NCBI GenBank assembly: GCA_054601695.1
Contig: BAAHQB010000117.1
Span: 528,455-592,454 of the forward strand
Length of the DNA: 64,000 bases
Origin: Amorphochlora amoebiformis
Taxonomy: Eukaryota > Cercozoa > Chlorarachniophyceae
Direction: 5' to 3'
The position numbers were made by a program, and so were the translations under genes. Positions 1-62,019 of the stretch are shown piece by piece. Under the pieces are notes generated by a model that saw only the letters and a program-made list of their open reading frames with translations, searched no databases and had not been told where the DNA came from. Position 1 is the stretch's first letter, and each line of letters opens with the position of its first letter.

Positions 1-23939
<23,939 letters not shown>

Positions 23940-24308
23940 CTAGTAGCTCTAGCTAGCCCCAGCAGTCTAGAGTCTAGTGCACAAAAGTAGTTTAGCAGTA
24001 ATCTACACCAGAATCACACTTGTAATCCCCAAAACACATTCTTGCTTCAGTGAACTTCTCTAATAAGACGCTAGTAACATGTACATATATACGTATGTTT
24101 GCGTCTGGAGTAAAACGATAGTCTCTAGAATCTAGATAACCCATGGACATTTGCGTCTGGTAGTAAAAACGATAATCGAGACAACTTGAGAACGGCCGCT
24201 CGCAACATGCAGCAGTCTTATTTGCAACACGCGTGGATTACGATAAATCTACATCAATGAATAAGAGGGTCCACTAGACTTTTCTAGTTTTTGTAGCTGG
24301 ACACCAGA
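23940..24308. other. Convergent intergenic region, CTAG-rich
   Basis: Between the TEL1 and PP2C stops. No open frame. CTAG tetramers are unusually dense (GCTAGTAGCTCTAGCTAGCC, GTCTAGAGTCTAGTG and so on). Both 3' ends and polyadenylation sites should lie here. Confidence 0.6.
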
Positions 24309-25642
24309 CTAGCTAGTTTTCTCCTCCTTAGGTGGAAATTTACCTCCGTGTAAGTATACCACTGTTGCCGTGATGTCGTCTATGACCTCCTCCTCCTGAA
24401 GTCATATTACGATGTTAACCTTTGTCTCGACATGCAAAATCGATAACCTTTTGCCAACGCCTTGTCGCTTCCAAGACGAGAGCCTGAGCAGCCTCTTTAG
24501 CAGTCTTACTCTCGGCCACAATATCTACCGCATCCTGATTCTCAATGAACTCCCAGATGCCATCGCTGCCGAGGATGATAAACTGATCCTCCCCTTCTTT
24601 CATATCGTGCTCTAGAATTTCGGGCTTGCAGGTTACCCCGACCGAAGCAGCAAGCTTGTCCCCAAACGAACGGGTCATGGCGAGTCCCGGGATATCCTGG
24701 TGTTTGAGCCAGACGCGGAGAGGCCCAACGGGGTTCCCATCACAATCTCGGCATGCTTGGACCCTCCCACCGCTCTGAGAAAAGGGAAAGTTAGTGGATA
24801 GAGCTGATAAAACTGAGTCAGTACCAGAAGTATCCGCCTCGCCTCCGACTCAAGCTCGGGCTTCTGATCTATCGAGAGAGCCTTGGCGCTGAATTGTAAT
24901 TTTTTTTAGCGTACAGCACCTATTTAGTGACTGGAATACTTACACAAGCTTTCCTTTTTTGAGTATGCCTATGACAGCGCGCGAATCCCCGCTGTTGCAG
25001 GTATAGATTTTCGTGCCCACGATGTAGCACACTACAGCGGTGGTACCAGAACAGTTGATATCGATAGCACTGCACCATAAGGTATTAGGTACAATCCATA
25101 AATTATGAATTTGTCTCTATTGCTACCTTTTGTCCAGCTTAAGACTAGTTGCCATGAAGGCGCGAGAGATTTCCTCACGCGGATCTTTGTCGAGGTTCTT
25201 CCCTTTTGCTATCATAGGTGGCAGATGAGTGATAAGGAATTGGGATACGTCGTGTCCGTGCGCTCCGTGCCCATCAAAAACCCCTGCCGGAATGAGAGAG
25301 TTAAGTTGATATCAACGTGACCAGCAAAGATCTCACCAAATAGGCATTTCTTCTTGTCCCCAGCAAAGTTTACGTGCTCCGTGTATCGATCTTGGTTGAC
25401 TTTTCGGTTATTGAAAGGTACGTACCCTACCCTCGAAAGGGAAGTGTAACACTTCACGACGCCCTCCTTATCAAATCCAGAAGACCCAACTTCTTTCTTC
25501 GACTCATTCTCTGTGCCTGTGGTATCGTTTTAGACTCTCGACGGAAAGGCTGTAAATCGTCAGGATGCCTACCCAGCCCATCCAACTTAGCTTCTTCGCC
25601 TATGCTGACTTGTCCTGGCATCACAGAGAGCCGACGGCGCAT
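24309..25642 (-). CDS. PP2C-type (PPM family) metal-dependent Ser/Thr protein phosphatase, complete
   Basis: It removes phosphate from Ser/Thr using two Mn/Mg ions. Seven exons (high to low): 25573-25642, 25337-25516, 25127-25283, 24944-25069, 24825-24888, 24448-24774, 24309-24395. All phases close, giving 336 residues, within the usual size of a minimal PP2C catalytic domain. Motifs in order: KVNQDR, VFDGHG, SGTTAV, NSGDSRAVI, SIDQKP, SGGRV, GPLRVWL, PGLAMTRSFGD, GSDGIWEF and EVIDDIT. The four metal-binding Asp positions (NQD, DGHG, SDG, DD) are all present, so an active enzyme is expected. The start is the first ATG in frame (MRRRLSVMPG). The six introns are 50-57 nt and contain no TA array, unlike both neighbouring genes. 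It is convergent with TEL1 (370 bp between stops) and divergent from the RING/PHD gene. A TAG stop ends the gene within a CTAG-rich stretch. Confidence 0.95.
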
Positions 25643-26118
25643 CTGTTAAACATTAATATGTTACGGCGTTTCCGGATGCATTCCGTCTCCGATACATTCC
25701 GTGTGTTCTCACCGGTCCCTTCTTCCCTACAACAACAAAACATGTTCTCATCTTTACTATATTCAATAGTGTGACTTAGGGATTAAATCGAATCACAACT
25801 GCGGTAACGCGATACGTGTGACGATGATTCGGAGAATAAACAGACACATCACCGTACCTTGCGTGGGAGAGCGAGCCTTGGTTGAAGCCCTATGATTTTT
25901 TCATCGATTCACACATAAAATGAAAGTTATAATCAGACACGGAGGACATTTTCGGAACAGGTAGGAGCGGGGGGGGGGGGGGGGGGGGAAACTTTTTGTC
26001 CATATTGAAACGAGGAGATTCTCGCGGCTTCTGGTCGTCAAGAATCTCGGGATCCCCGGGGAATCTCTTAAAATCCCAACTAGCCCGATATTTCATCGTC
26101 TCGGCGGAATCTCGGGCC
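25643..26118. promoter_or_regulatory. Divergent intergenic region with 20-bp G run
   Basis: 476 bp between the ATGs of the PP2C (-) and RING/PHD (+) genes, so both promoters and 5' leaders should lie here. A run of 20 G occurs at 25969-25988. No TA array is present. No TATA box can be assigned with confidence. Confidence 0.55.
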
Positions 26119-33376
<7,258 letters not shown>

Positions 33377-33426
33377 TTCCTCCGCAGTAAACCGCAAATA
33401 AGCTCATTAGTACGTATGTTTGCAAA

Positions 33427-37730
<4,304 letters not shown>

Positions 37731-38045
37731 ATTGACAGTCGAATCTGGTATCAACCTACACCCCACATCTAGACACAACATCCTTATTGACAACAAACAC
37801 CCCACATCTAGACACAACATCCCTAATTGACAGTCGAATATGGTATCAACAAACACCCCACATCTAGACACAACATCCCTAATTGACAGTCGAATATGGT
37901 ATCAACAAACGGCCCACATCTAGACACAACATCCTTAATTGACAGTCGAATATGGTATCAACAAACAGCCCACATCTGGACACAACATCCTTAATTCACA
38001 GTCGAATATGATATGAACAAACAGCCCAGATCTAGACGCAACATC
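37731..38045. repeat. 56-bp minisatellite
   Basis: About 5.6 copies of a 56-bp unit (AATTGACAGTCGAATATGG plus TATCAACAAACACCCCACAT plus CTAGACACAACATCCCT). Unit starts at 37731, 37826, 37882, 37938 and 37994 show exact 56-bp spacing. The interval after the first unit is shortened to one partial copy. No open reading frame. Confidence 0.92.
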
Positions 38046-38139
38046 CCCACGCGCTCCTACTCATTCAGGTCGCATATGCATACATAAACTTCTATATAAC
38101 TTCTTTTATTAGAGGGACAATATAGATACCAATAATATC

Positions 38140-38141
38140 AA

Positions 38142-38172
<31 letters not shown>

Positions 38173-38183
38173 GTTGTATATAC

Positions 38184-38277
<94 letters not shown>

Positions 38278-38412
38278 TAATATAATATGTGTATGTAATC
38301 ATGATTTAATATTGTACAAATGCGTGTTAGCTAATCAAATGAAATTATTACAAGTATTGAAAATTGATATAAATATATGCATATTAAAATATATAGGTTT
38401 AATACATAAATT

Positions 38413-38458
<46 letters not shown>

Positions 38459-38463
38459 TATAA

Positions 38464-38549
<86 letters not shown>

Positions 38550-38668
38550 TATATATATAATATATATATATATAATATATATATATTAATCTATATATGT
38601 GTATATATATGTATTCAAACATGTATTATACACGGATATAATATATATATATATATATAATATATGTT

Positions 38669-38720
<52 letters not shown>

Positions 38721-38850
38721 ATGTATATGTATATATATATATATATATGTAAATGTATATAAATATGTGTATAATATATGTATATATATACAGAGATATA
38801 TTCGTGTGTGTTTTTATATGTTGATGTGGGTGTGGGTGTAATAATATAAC

Positions 38851-38895
<45 letters not shown>

Positions 38896-38929
38896 ATTAT
38901 GTGTGTTTAGTAGGGTTTACACACGTATG

Positions 38930-38983
<54 letters not shown>

Positions 38984-39160
38984 ATTTATATTTTTACATT
39001 ATCATGTGTACACATTAACTTTCTTAAATTATACATTATCTACTCTATGTTATACATTATATATTTCATTTGAAATCTCATAGTGTACATTATGCATGCA
39101 TTATGTGTAATACACAAGTGTATGTACAAATATTGAATACGTCTACTTGCTCTCTCGTTT
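38140..39160. repeat. TA blocks and AT-rich sequence
   Basis: TA arrays at 38140-38290, 38415-38620 and 38640-38990, then 39000-39130 of plain AT-rich DNA before exon 39163-39256. No exon found. Confidence 0.9.
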
Positions 39161-39162
39161 AG

Positions 39163-39893
39163 GAAAACGTGCGCGTCAAGGCCGTCGGGACCCGAAACCA
39201 CCGGAAAGAGTTTTTAGGAACATGTCCAAACCAAAGTCCCCTCCCATAACCACGGGGTATCTCACCATTATAATATGTAAGATAAAGGTTTCCTGGGCAT
39301 TGTGTCTGGGTAAATTAAATGTCTGGATCCTCGGTAAATTGGTAGATTGACCTTAAAACTAATATAATGGTTTCTAATACGTTCATACATCTACTTCAGG
39401 GTTCAAATGAAGGCACGAGAAGGAGGAAGAGGCAGAGGTAGCTTGTATCTATTAGCTTGTATCTATCCACGTCAAATTACAGCAACTCAAGTTGTTTTCA
39501 TCTGAAAAAAAAAATTGTAGGAATGGAGGAGATGTTGGCCGGTAGGTTAAGGATACCGAGAAAACCTGGGGAGGGAGAGGAGAGTCTGAGAAGGGGAGGT
39601 GTTGTGAGCGTAGAAGGGAAGAGGAACGACGAACAACATAACAGGAAGGGAAAAAAGGTGAAATATGTACATATAATACATATACAAGTATTTAATTTCA
39701 CATATGTAGAATTTGTATTTGAATACACAGGAGGGAACGAGGGAGTACGTGGTTATCGACTCATCGTCCTCCTCACCAGAACATAAGGTGAATTTTAAAT
39801 CAACCGTGTATAGTATGTATGCCTGTGCCTGTATAATTCTGTACAATACGTATATATATTTTATATATATATATATATATATTGTTATATATA

Positions 39894-39964
<71 letters not shown>

Positions 39965-40236
39965 AACATATTATATATATAGGTGAATAGCGCGAAAAGG
40001 TATATATATGTGTGTACATGCACGTAGCAGAACATATATTCATATGAAAAATATCTACATTGACATAAATCTGATTATATTTATTACATATAAATATATG
40101 TACACAAATATATTCATACTTATATTCATATACATATTCACTTACACATATATAATATGAAGTTTGTATTATATGTATTCTATGCATATATTATATTATA
40201 TGTATATCTATGCATAAACGTTTGTATTTATTCCTA

Positions 40237-40278
<42 letters not shown>

Positions 40279-40342
40279 GTGTGTGTGTGTGTGTGTGTGT
40301 GTGTTTGTACACATATGTCACAAATATGTATACATATGTATT

Positions 40343-40379
<37 letters not shown>

Positions 40380-40844
40380 TACATACATATCATATATATA
40401 TATATATAGAGATATTGTATAAATAGATATGCAATATATATGTGAAAACGGTGTGTGCGTACGTAGAACTTAAATATATATGAATCAAACAGCTACCATA
40501 GAATAAATCAATACATATTCCCAGACTAAAAGACCAAAGCTTGACGCTACAAATCCAGGTCATTGGAAAAAATCTACCCCTCAAAGTCTGGCCCAGGATC
40601 CACCTGCAAGGTCTACGAGGGGGGAAATCTCCCTCGCTAGTCCCTTGAATCAGCAACTGTATTTATTTCGAAAAGAGAGAGTCGCAGTTGCTGGTGCGAA
40701 TAATGAGACCCTCGATCAGACAAGGGAATCCCCGATGAGCAGCTTGCAGTCACCAAGGTATTAAATAGGATTCTATACATATTGTTGTACTAAATAATGT
40801 ATCTGCACGTTAATACATATATATATGTAAATATATACATACAA

Positions 40845-40881
<37 letters not shown>

Positions 40882-40983
40882 AATTTGTATATTTTTACAA
40901 ATTTGTATATTTTTACATATGTGTAATATATATATATATATATATAAATATATGTATATACATATATATATATATATATATAA

Positions 40984-41063
<80 letters not shown>

Positions 41064-41199
41064 ATAGATACAACATAATATATATATATATATAATAATA
41101 ATATGTATGTATATTTAGACAATAGATATATATGTATATATATATATATATATGTATATTTATACAATATATATATATATATATATGTTTGAACCTGTA

Positions 41200-41273
<74 letters not shown>

Positions 41274-41706
41274 GTATATATATATATATATATATATTTG
41301 TGCATTGATATGTTTGATATGTTAATGATAAATATGCATGATTATTTAAATAGTATATATATATGCATAGATATATACATATAGATTTATTTAGAATATA
41401 TATATATATATATACATTAATAAAAAAATATATATATAGAGTCGAATATGAATGTATATATATACATACATATGTATTATGTATTATACATAAATGTGTA
41501 TGTTTATCTATATATGTATATATCTACATTATTAATACACATTCAATTTCATGTGTACAATTGCAAGTTGTCGCATTTAAATAGGAGTTTATACTTGCAT
41601 CTGCAAGAGTAAGATTTTGCCATATAATCGATTTCCTTTCCCAACAGGAGCGAAGGGCAATATAACAAGAAGACTGATAAGAACGAGGTGGTTATATGTA
41701 CAAATT

Positions 41707-41744
<38 letters not shown>

Positions 41745-41835
41745 CATAAATCCAGTCTACCATACATTTTGTACCTACCTCTACGCAACAATAGTGCATC
41801 AAAACCCTTATCTTAACCTACGAGGTTATATGTAG

Positions 41836-41870
<35 letters not shown>

Positions 41871-42310
41871 CATATATCCAGTCTACCATACATTTGTACC
41901 TACCTCTACGCAAAAATAGTGCATGAAAACCTTATCTTAACCTCAACGAAAACAAACAGATTCTCCGTAAAATCTCGCATATGGTAAAGCGCCAATTAGT
42001 CAAGCTCAACCCATCACTTCGAAGCGATGATAAAGATTTGTTCAGGTTTTTTCACCGAATGACTAAAAGATTTAGGGTTCTACAGTGTCAAGGGTAGGGA
42101 TTAGATTCGGCCCAGGGTTGAAGGTAGGGTGAAGGTTTGGATTCGGTTTGAGAATATTTCATTTCGGATGTCAGGGCTAGGGTTTCCAATGACACTCAAT
42201 TTTAGGGAAGTTGCTGCTTCAGCGACCAAGAGAGTGGTCACAAGATACGGCGAAAGACATGGGGAAACGATTCTGTACCGTATTGTCTACAAATACATAC
42301 ATATGTGTAC

Positions 42311-42378
<68 letters not shown>

Positions 42379-42520
42379 TGGTATACATGTGTACAGACAT
42401 ATACCATACATAAACAAATATGTACATAATTGTGAGTATAAAAATATATTTATTTTCCGGAAAATGAATTTATACTCCATGCAATCATGTATATACATGC
42501 AAATATTTGGATTTGTTATC

Positions 42521-42569
<49 letters not shown>

Positions 42570-42623
42570 ATATATATATATATATAATAATATGTAATAT
42601 ATATACGTATATACATGTATGTA

Positions 42624-42668
<45 letters not shown>

Positions 42669-42720
42669 GTATATATGTAATATGCTTACAACAATTAGGG
42701 GAATAAAAACATATATGAAC

Positions 42721-42769
<49 letters not shown>

Positions 42770-43093
42770 GTATATATTCATATTATATCTGTACTATATA
42801 CATGTTATTATATGTATATAATATCCACAATGATCGACTCAGTAATACAGATATATTTGTGTATCATATTATTATATCATTTACAACTTCATATATGTAT
42901 ATAACATATTGTGTATATTGCATGTGTGTATAAAATGTTATTTAGTATATACATGTAACACACATGCGTTGTGTGTTTTGTTTTATTATATGATGGTTAT
43001 CTCAGACATCTCGAGAAGTTCCTGGATACCCACAAAATCTACGCCAGTAAGCTTTTGGAAAAGGTGTACAGCCACAAGAGCAAGGAGACGTAG
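39163..43093 (+). CDS. Unrecognised basic protein with SRI-like C-terminal helix (5' end not found)
   Basis: Ten exons with fully consistent phases: 39163-39256, 39400-39437, 39521-39657, 39731-39787, 39983-39999, 40559-40610, 40654-40757, 41648-41687, 41960-42045 and 43006-43093. They encode ~237 residues ending at TAG. The first exon enters in phase 1, so upstream coding sequence exists. The protein is rich in Lys/Arg and Ser, with a run of five serines after VVID that resembles a SUMO-interacting motif (hydrophobic core plus acid/Ser). The tail [14 protein letters not shown] followed by LNPSLRSDD recalls the SRI domain of PHRF1/SETD2, which binds the RNA polymerase II C-terminal domain. 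This is a suggestive likeness only. It could be the 3' part of the RING/PHD gene upstream (see findings). Introns are TA-rich, and one contains a ~130 bp tandem duplication. Confidence 0.6.
39800..43005. repeat. TA blocks and duplication in introns of the 39-43 kb gene
   Basis: TA arrays at 39850-39980, 40240-40410, 40800-41310, 42310-42380 and 42530-42780. 41684-41945 holds a ~130-bp tandem duplication. 42060-42190 is G-rich with GGGTT/TAGGG words. 41320-41580 is AT-rich with nothing recognised. Confidence 0.88.
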
Positions 43094-52796
<9,703 letters not shown>

Positions 52797-52804
<8 letters not shown>

Positions 52805-52866
52805 GCTCTACGAGGCTTAGGCTCTACGAGGCTTAGGCTCTACGAGGCTTAGGCTCCACGAGGCAG
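52797..52866 (+). repeat. 16-bp tandem repeat containing the stop codon
   Basis: Four copies of GGCTTAGGCTCTACGA (last one with CTCCACGA). The first copy supplies the Ala codon GCT and the TAG stop of the metallopeptidase-like gene. Confidence 0.9.
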
Positions 52867-52953
52867 CCAATAACTTTTTAGGTCTAATAATTGACACGCG
52901 TTCGTTGAATTACTACTCTCTTAAATTACAAGAATGCAATGTAAATGAATATG

Positions 52954-52988
<35 letters not shown>

Positions 52989-52999
52989 ATATAGATATC

Positions 53000-53054
<55 letters not shown>

Positions 53055-53104
53055 TGTATATACAAAAGAGTCTATATATGCATAACTATATGCGTACGCG
53101 TATC

Positions 53105-53179
<75 letters not shown>

Positions 53180-53234
53180 GTGTGTATGTTTGCGTATATA
53201 TGTATGAATATACATACATATGTGTTACATATGT

Positions 53235-53326
<92 letters not shown>

Positions 53327-53330
53327 TAAA

Positions 53331-53415
<85 letters not shown>

Positions 53416-53460
53416 GGTTTAATGCATATTAATGCAATGTGACATGTACGGACAGACGTG

Positions 53461-53503
<43 letters not shown>

Positions 53504-53527
53504 ATGTGTATGTATATATACATACTA

Positions 53528-53598
<71 letters not shown>

Positions 53599-55019
53599 AT
53601 ATAGTATTACGTACATGTACGATATGCGTGCGTATCAATGCACACAATTTACCGTGGCCATTATATTATGTACATGCGCATCCACTAGATCCAGTCAATC
53701 CCGCAAGATAACTCTGATAATAATAGCTTATGTCTAGTACTATATGTATTACGTACATTAGATGACACAAGTCGCCGACGTAACACAAAGTATACGACAG
53801 TATATGTAAACGAATACGTACGCATTTGCCCCATAAGCTAAAGTCTGTATTGATACTAGATATTATATATACTGGTGTGGTAAGATGAGGTCGTACATAC
53901 TGTACGATTAGGTAAAAATTAGGATCTAACTGATTACAGTACTAATTGCATGCATGCCTAGTTCCCTAAAACTAGTAAAAGTACATACAATACGTACTAG
54001 ACAGTACAGATGTATTTATTGTCAACGTATGTATCATAGCAATATATTGCAACATATACTTATGCCTGATGCATATTGATACGTACGTATTATCAATATG
54101 CCTGATGCATGTTAATTCTAGTAATTGTTACGTACGTATCACCAACATGTAATTTACACTTGGTGCGCATCTTCCCACAAGGCCAGGTGAAGTAGTCATA
54201 CAGATAAAGACTGCCTAGTCTGCAAGCAATGACTCAGCCTTACAAGTGTCTATGATAGCTAGATTGAACTAAAGTTTCCAAGTTCCACCTGGACACCAGT
54301 GTCAGTCAGTCACTACACCGTACTCATACATTTGAACTATTTAACTAATAACTAATAGTGTTGTACACGAAATTCAATGCATTGTACACAACATACTATA
54401 TGATGACATGCAAATATTGGTATGCGGTACTATGAGTACATCTAGACTGACTGCTCCTCATATGCACTGCCTGCTACGTAGACTGTAACGTAGTACATAC
54501 GTGTAGTCTCGATTGTCAATTTACTATTAATCAATCTTTATATTAATTATACAATAATAGTATACGAAACTGAGTACTAGTACGTATACATGACACGTAC
54601 ATATACGCACCATGTCAATATCTGAAATTATAAATGTCGCTGGCCGTCACAAATTCACAATTGATGCGTATACTATGTAGTACACGTACGTACGTATATA
54701 CATTGTAGACTGATGCGCGCTCATCAACTGATACCTAGGTGTCTCGAGTAATACTACGTGCGTCTACGATGAATGCCTGAAATGTCACTGTAAAAGTATA
54801 CATATTTATATATTGTCATTATATATGAATTCATATTTGAGCCTTAGTATCATCATTATAGATAAGGTGAAGCTGATATAACGCAAAACAGTGTACACGG
54901 CGATACGTATATTACATGTCATTGGTAAGATTGTTATGTAATTGCAAATTACGTAGATTATTAATTATTAAATATACATTGATATTTATTATCGTGATAT
55001 GCCACACAGACATATATAT

Positions 55020-55020
<1 letters not shown>
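52867..55020. other. Intergenic: TA arrays then TACGTA-rich unique DNA
   Basis: 52950-53620 is TA array. 53640-55010 is 1.4 kb of AT-rich DNA without TA arrays or long open frames, crowded with GTAC, TACGTA and TGCATGC words. A ~50-bp imperfect direct repeat with TGCCTGATGCAT and TACGTACGTAT occurs at 54062-54100 and 54108-54150. Confidence 0.7.
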
Positions 55021-56000
<980 letters not shown>

Positions 56001-56131
56001 TAACTGGCTTGCAAACCTATAGGATCATATGTGTATCTAATGTAGTACGTTTGTTGATGTAGGAAGTAAGTCTTGACAAGTGACATTCAACTTGCGATTG
56101 TCGCGAAGTCTCGCTAGTTGTCACGCAGCGG

Positions 56132-60309
<4,178 letters not shown>

Positions 60310-60594
60310 CTAGCAAAAATAAATAATTCAGTCTTTAAAAGAAATTCGGCAAGAAATAAATTATTCGTCATGGAAAAAATTTTTGGTGTAGACCACAAAT
60401 GTCCACCACTCCCGACAGAAATCAACACTAAAATCCGCCTCTCAATATCGACCACTTGCTTTGAGGCTGAAGTAGGGCGCTCTTTGTCAAACACAAAGAT
60501 ATTTCTTCAAATGCACTGCTGAATCCTCACTGGGAGCTGGAGCGCCCAAATACCTTGCTGTTTTCGACCACTGTTTACACATAATTACGCTGAA

Positions 60595-60720
60595 TTGTGG
60601 TCAGGAATAAAACCCCGGAGGCGCTACATAACTCTCAAGATCCACAAAGTTGTCTCCCTCTTTCGATCGGTACCTAAAACCTCCAAGGCCAAGGTGAAGA
60701 CAAGCGAGGACAGTTCAGGT
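60595..60720 (+). CDS. Possible coding exon (basic peptide)
   Basis: An open + strand stretch contains KPRRRYITLKIHKVV and VPKTSKAKVKTSEDSSG. It is preceded by an AG (TTGTGGTCAG) and ends at TTCAG|GTGAGG, a strong donor. No stop occurs across it in this frame. No partner exon or family match was found. It could equally be a 5' untranslated or random stretch upstream of the SNF2 gene. Confidence 0.25.
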
Positions 60721-60784
60721 GAGGTGTTAGGTTGGATTACGGTTACCTTAGCTCTAGAAAAACTATGTGCATACACGCACATAT

Positions 60785-60789
60785 ATATG

Positions 60790-60831
<42 letters not shown>

Positions 60832-60898
60832 CACCCACCCACCCACACACACACACACATATATATATAAATTACCTGCAGAATATAAATACACACAC

Positions 60899-60970
<72 letters not shown>

Positions 60971-61033
60971 CATGCATATAAATATATACAATCATACATA
61001 TTTATATATATATATATATATATGTAACATATT

Positions 61034-61073
<40 letters not shown>

Positions 61074-61160
61074 TATATACTATATCAAAATAATATAATT
61101 CATAACATATATTTATATATATATATATCACAAACATAAATACATATAAAACTCTATATA

Positions 61161-61199
<39 letters not shown>

Positions 61200-61267
61200 T
61201 AAATATATTGTATATATATATGGACATACAATACATAATAAAAATTACATTCTATATATAATATATA

Positions 61268-61300
<33 letters not shown>

Positions 61301-61349
61301 CTCGCACGAAAATTGAAAAAAAACGATGAGTATTATATAAGATAAAATA

Positions 61350-61421
<72 letters not shown>

Positions 61422-61479
61422 AGGAAAATTGAAAACAAACGCAGATATTATATATGCATATATACATAAATATACATAT

Positions 61480-61518
<39 letters not shown>

Positions 61519-61615
61519 GTATATTTATGTATATACATATATATATATAGGTGTGTGCGTACATATATATTTGAATATGTGTTTGTATAGTATATATGAA
61601 TACATATATATCGGC
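60785..61615. repeat. TA block at subtelomere edge
   Basis: TA arrays with CACC and TG edges. An AT-rich duplicate (GCACGAAAATTGAAAAAAAACG near 61305 and GCAGGAAAATTGAAAACAAACG near 61420) sits between arrays. No genes. Confidence 0.9.
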
Positions 61616-61668
61616 GTAGGCCGAATCTCTTCGAAACCGTGGACGTTGAAGTGCGTGTGCATATACAT

Positions 61669-61835
61669 ATTAACCATGGAGCCTCGGGAAGGTCTCCATC
61701 CGCTTGGGGTGTGACGGGGCGGGCTGCGGTCGCTGCAGAAGGCTTGGGAGAAGACTTGTGAGAAGGGAAGGTGCGTGGACTGGTGGTGGTCTCTCGCTTT
61801 GAAGGAGGTTGTATAGCCTCTCGACATGCTCTCAT
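61669..61835 (-). CDS. Possible first exon of a minus-strand gene
   Basis: The minus strand is open from ATG at 61835, reading [20 protein letters not shown] and continuing Ser/Pro/Ala-rich to about 61669. It lies 0.2 kb inside the subtelomeric repeats and upstream of the SNF2 gene in the same direction, so it could be a 5' exon of that gene. A donor at 61753 (CACAA|GTCTTC) is possible. No homology is visible and the composition is low complexity. Confidence 0.25.
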
Positions 61836-62019
61836 GTCATATAACGCTTGCAGACGGTGCTGTTGTGGCTTGTCGTCATGCTGTATTGTGCGTCAGACGT
61901 ATGCAGAACTTGTGATGATCGTTGCTGATACTCTTCTCGATTTTATTTTATAAACCGACGGAGTCACGGGCCTCCGGTGTAAGTTGGTAGTCCAGTGTAT
62001 ATATCGGAGAGATGCATCC

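Noticed and set aside
24420-24447. PP2C open frame extending to 24415
   Set aside because: Using the donor at 24447 (CAAAAG|GTTATC) gives phase 0 and restores the conserved EEEVIDDIT; reading through breaks the motif.
25374-25774. Plus-strand frames across the PP2C 5' exons
   Set aside because: Shadows of the PP2C exons on the other strand; no family motif.
37731-38045. Regularly spaced repeat considered as CRISPR-like
   Set aside because: Units are directly tandem at 56 bp with no unique spacers, in a eukaryotic telomeric context.
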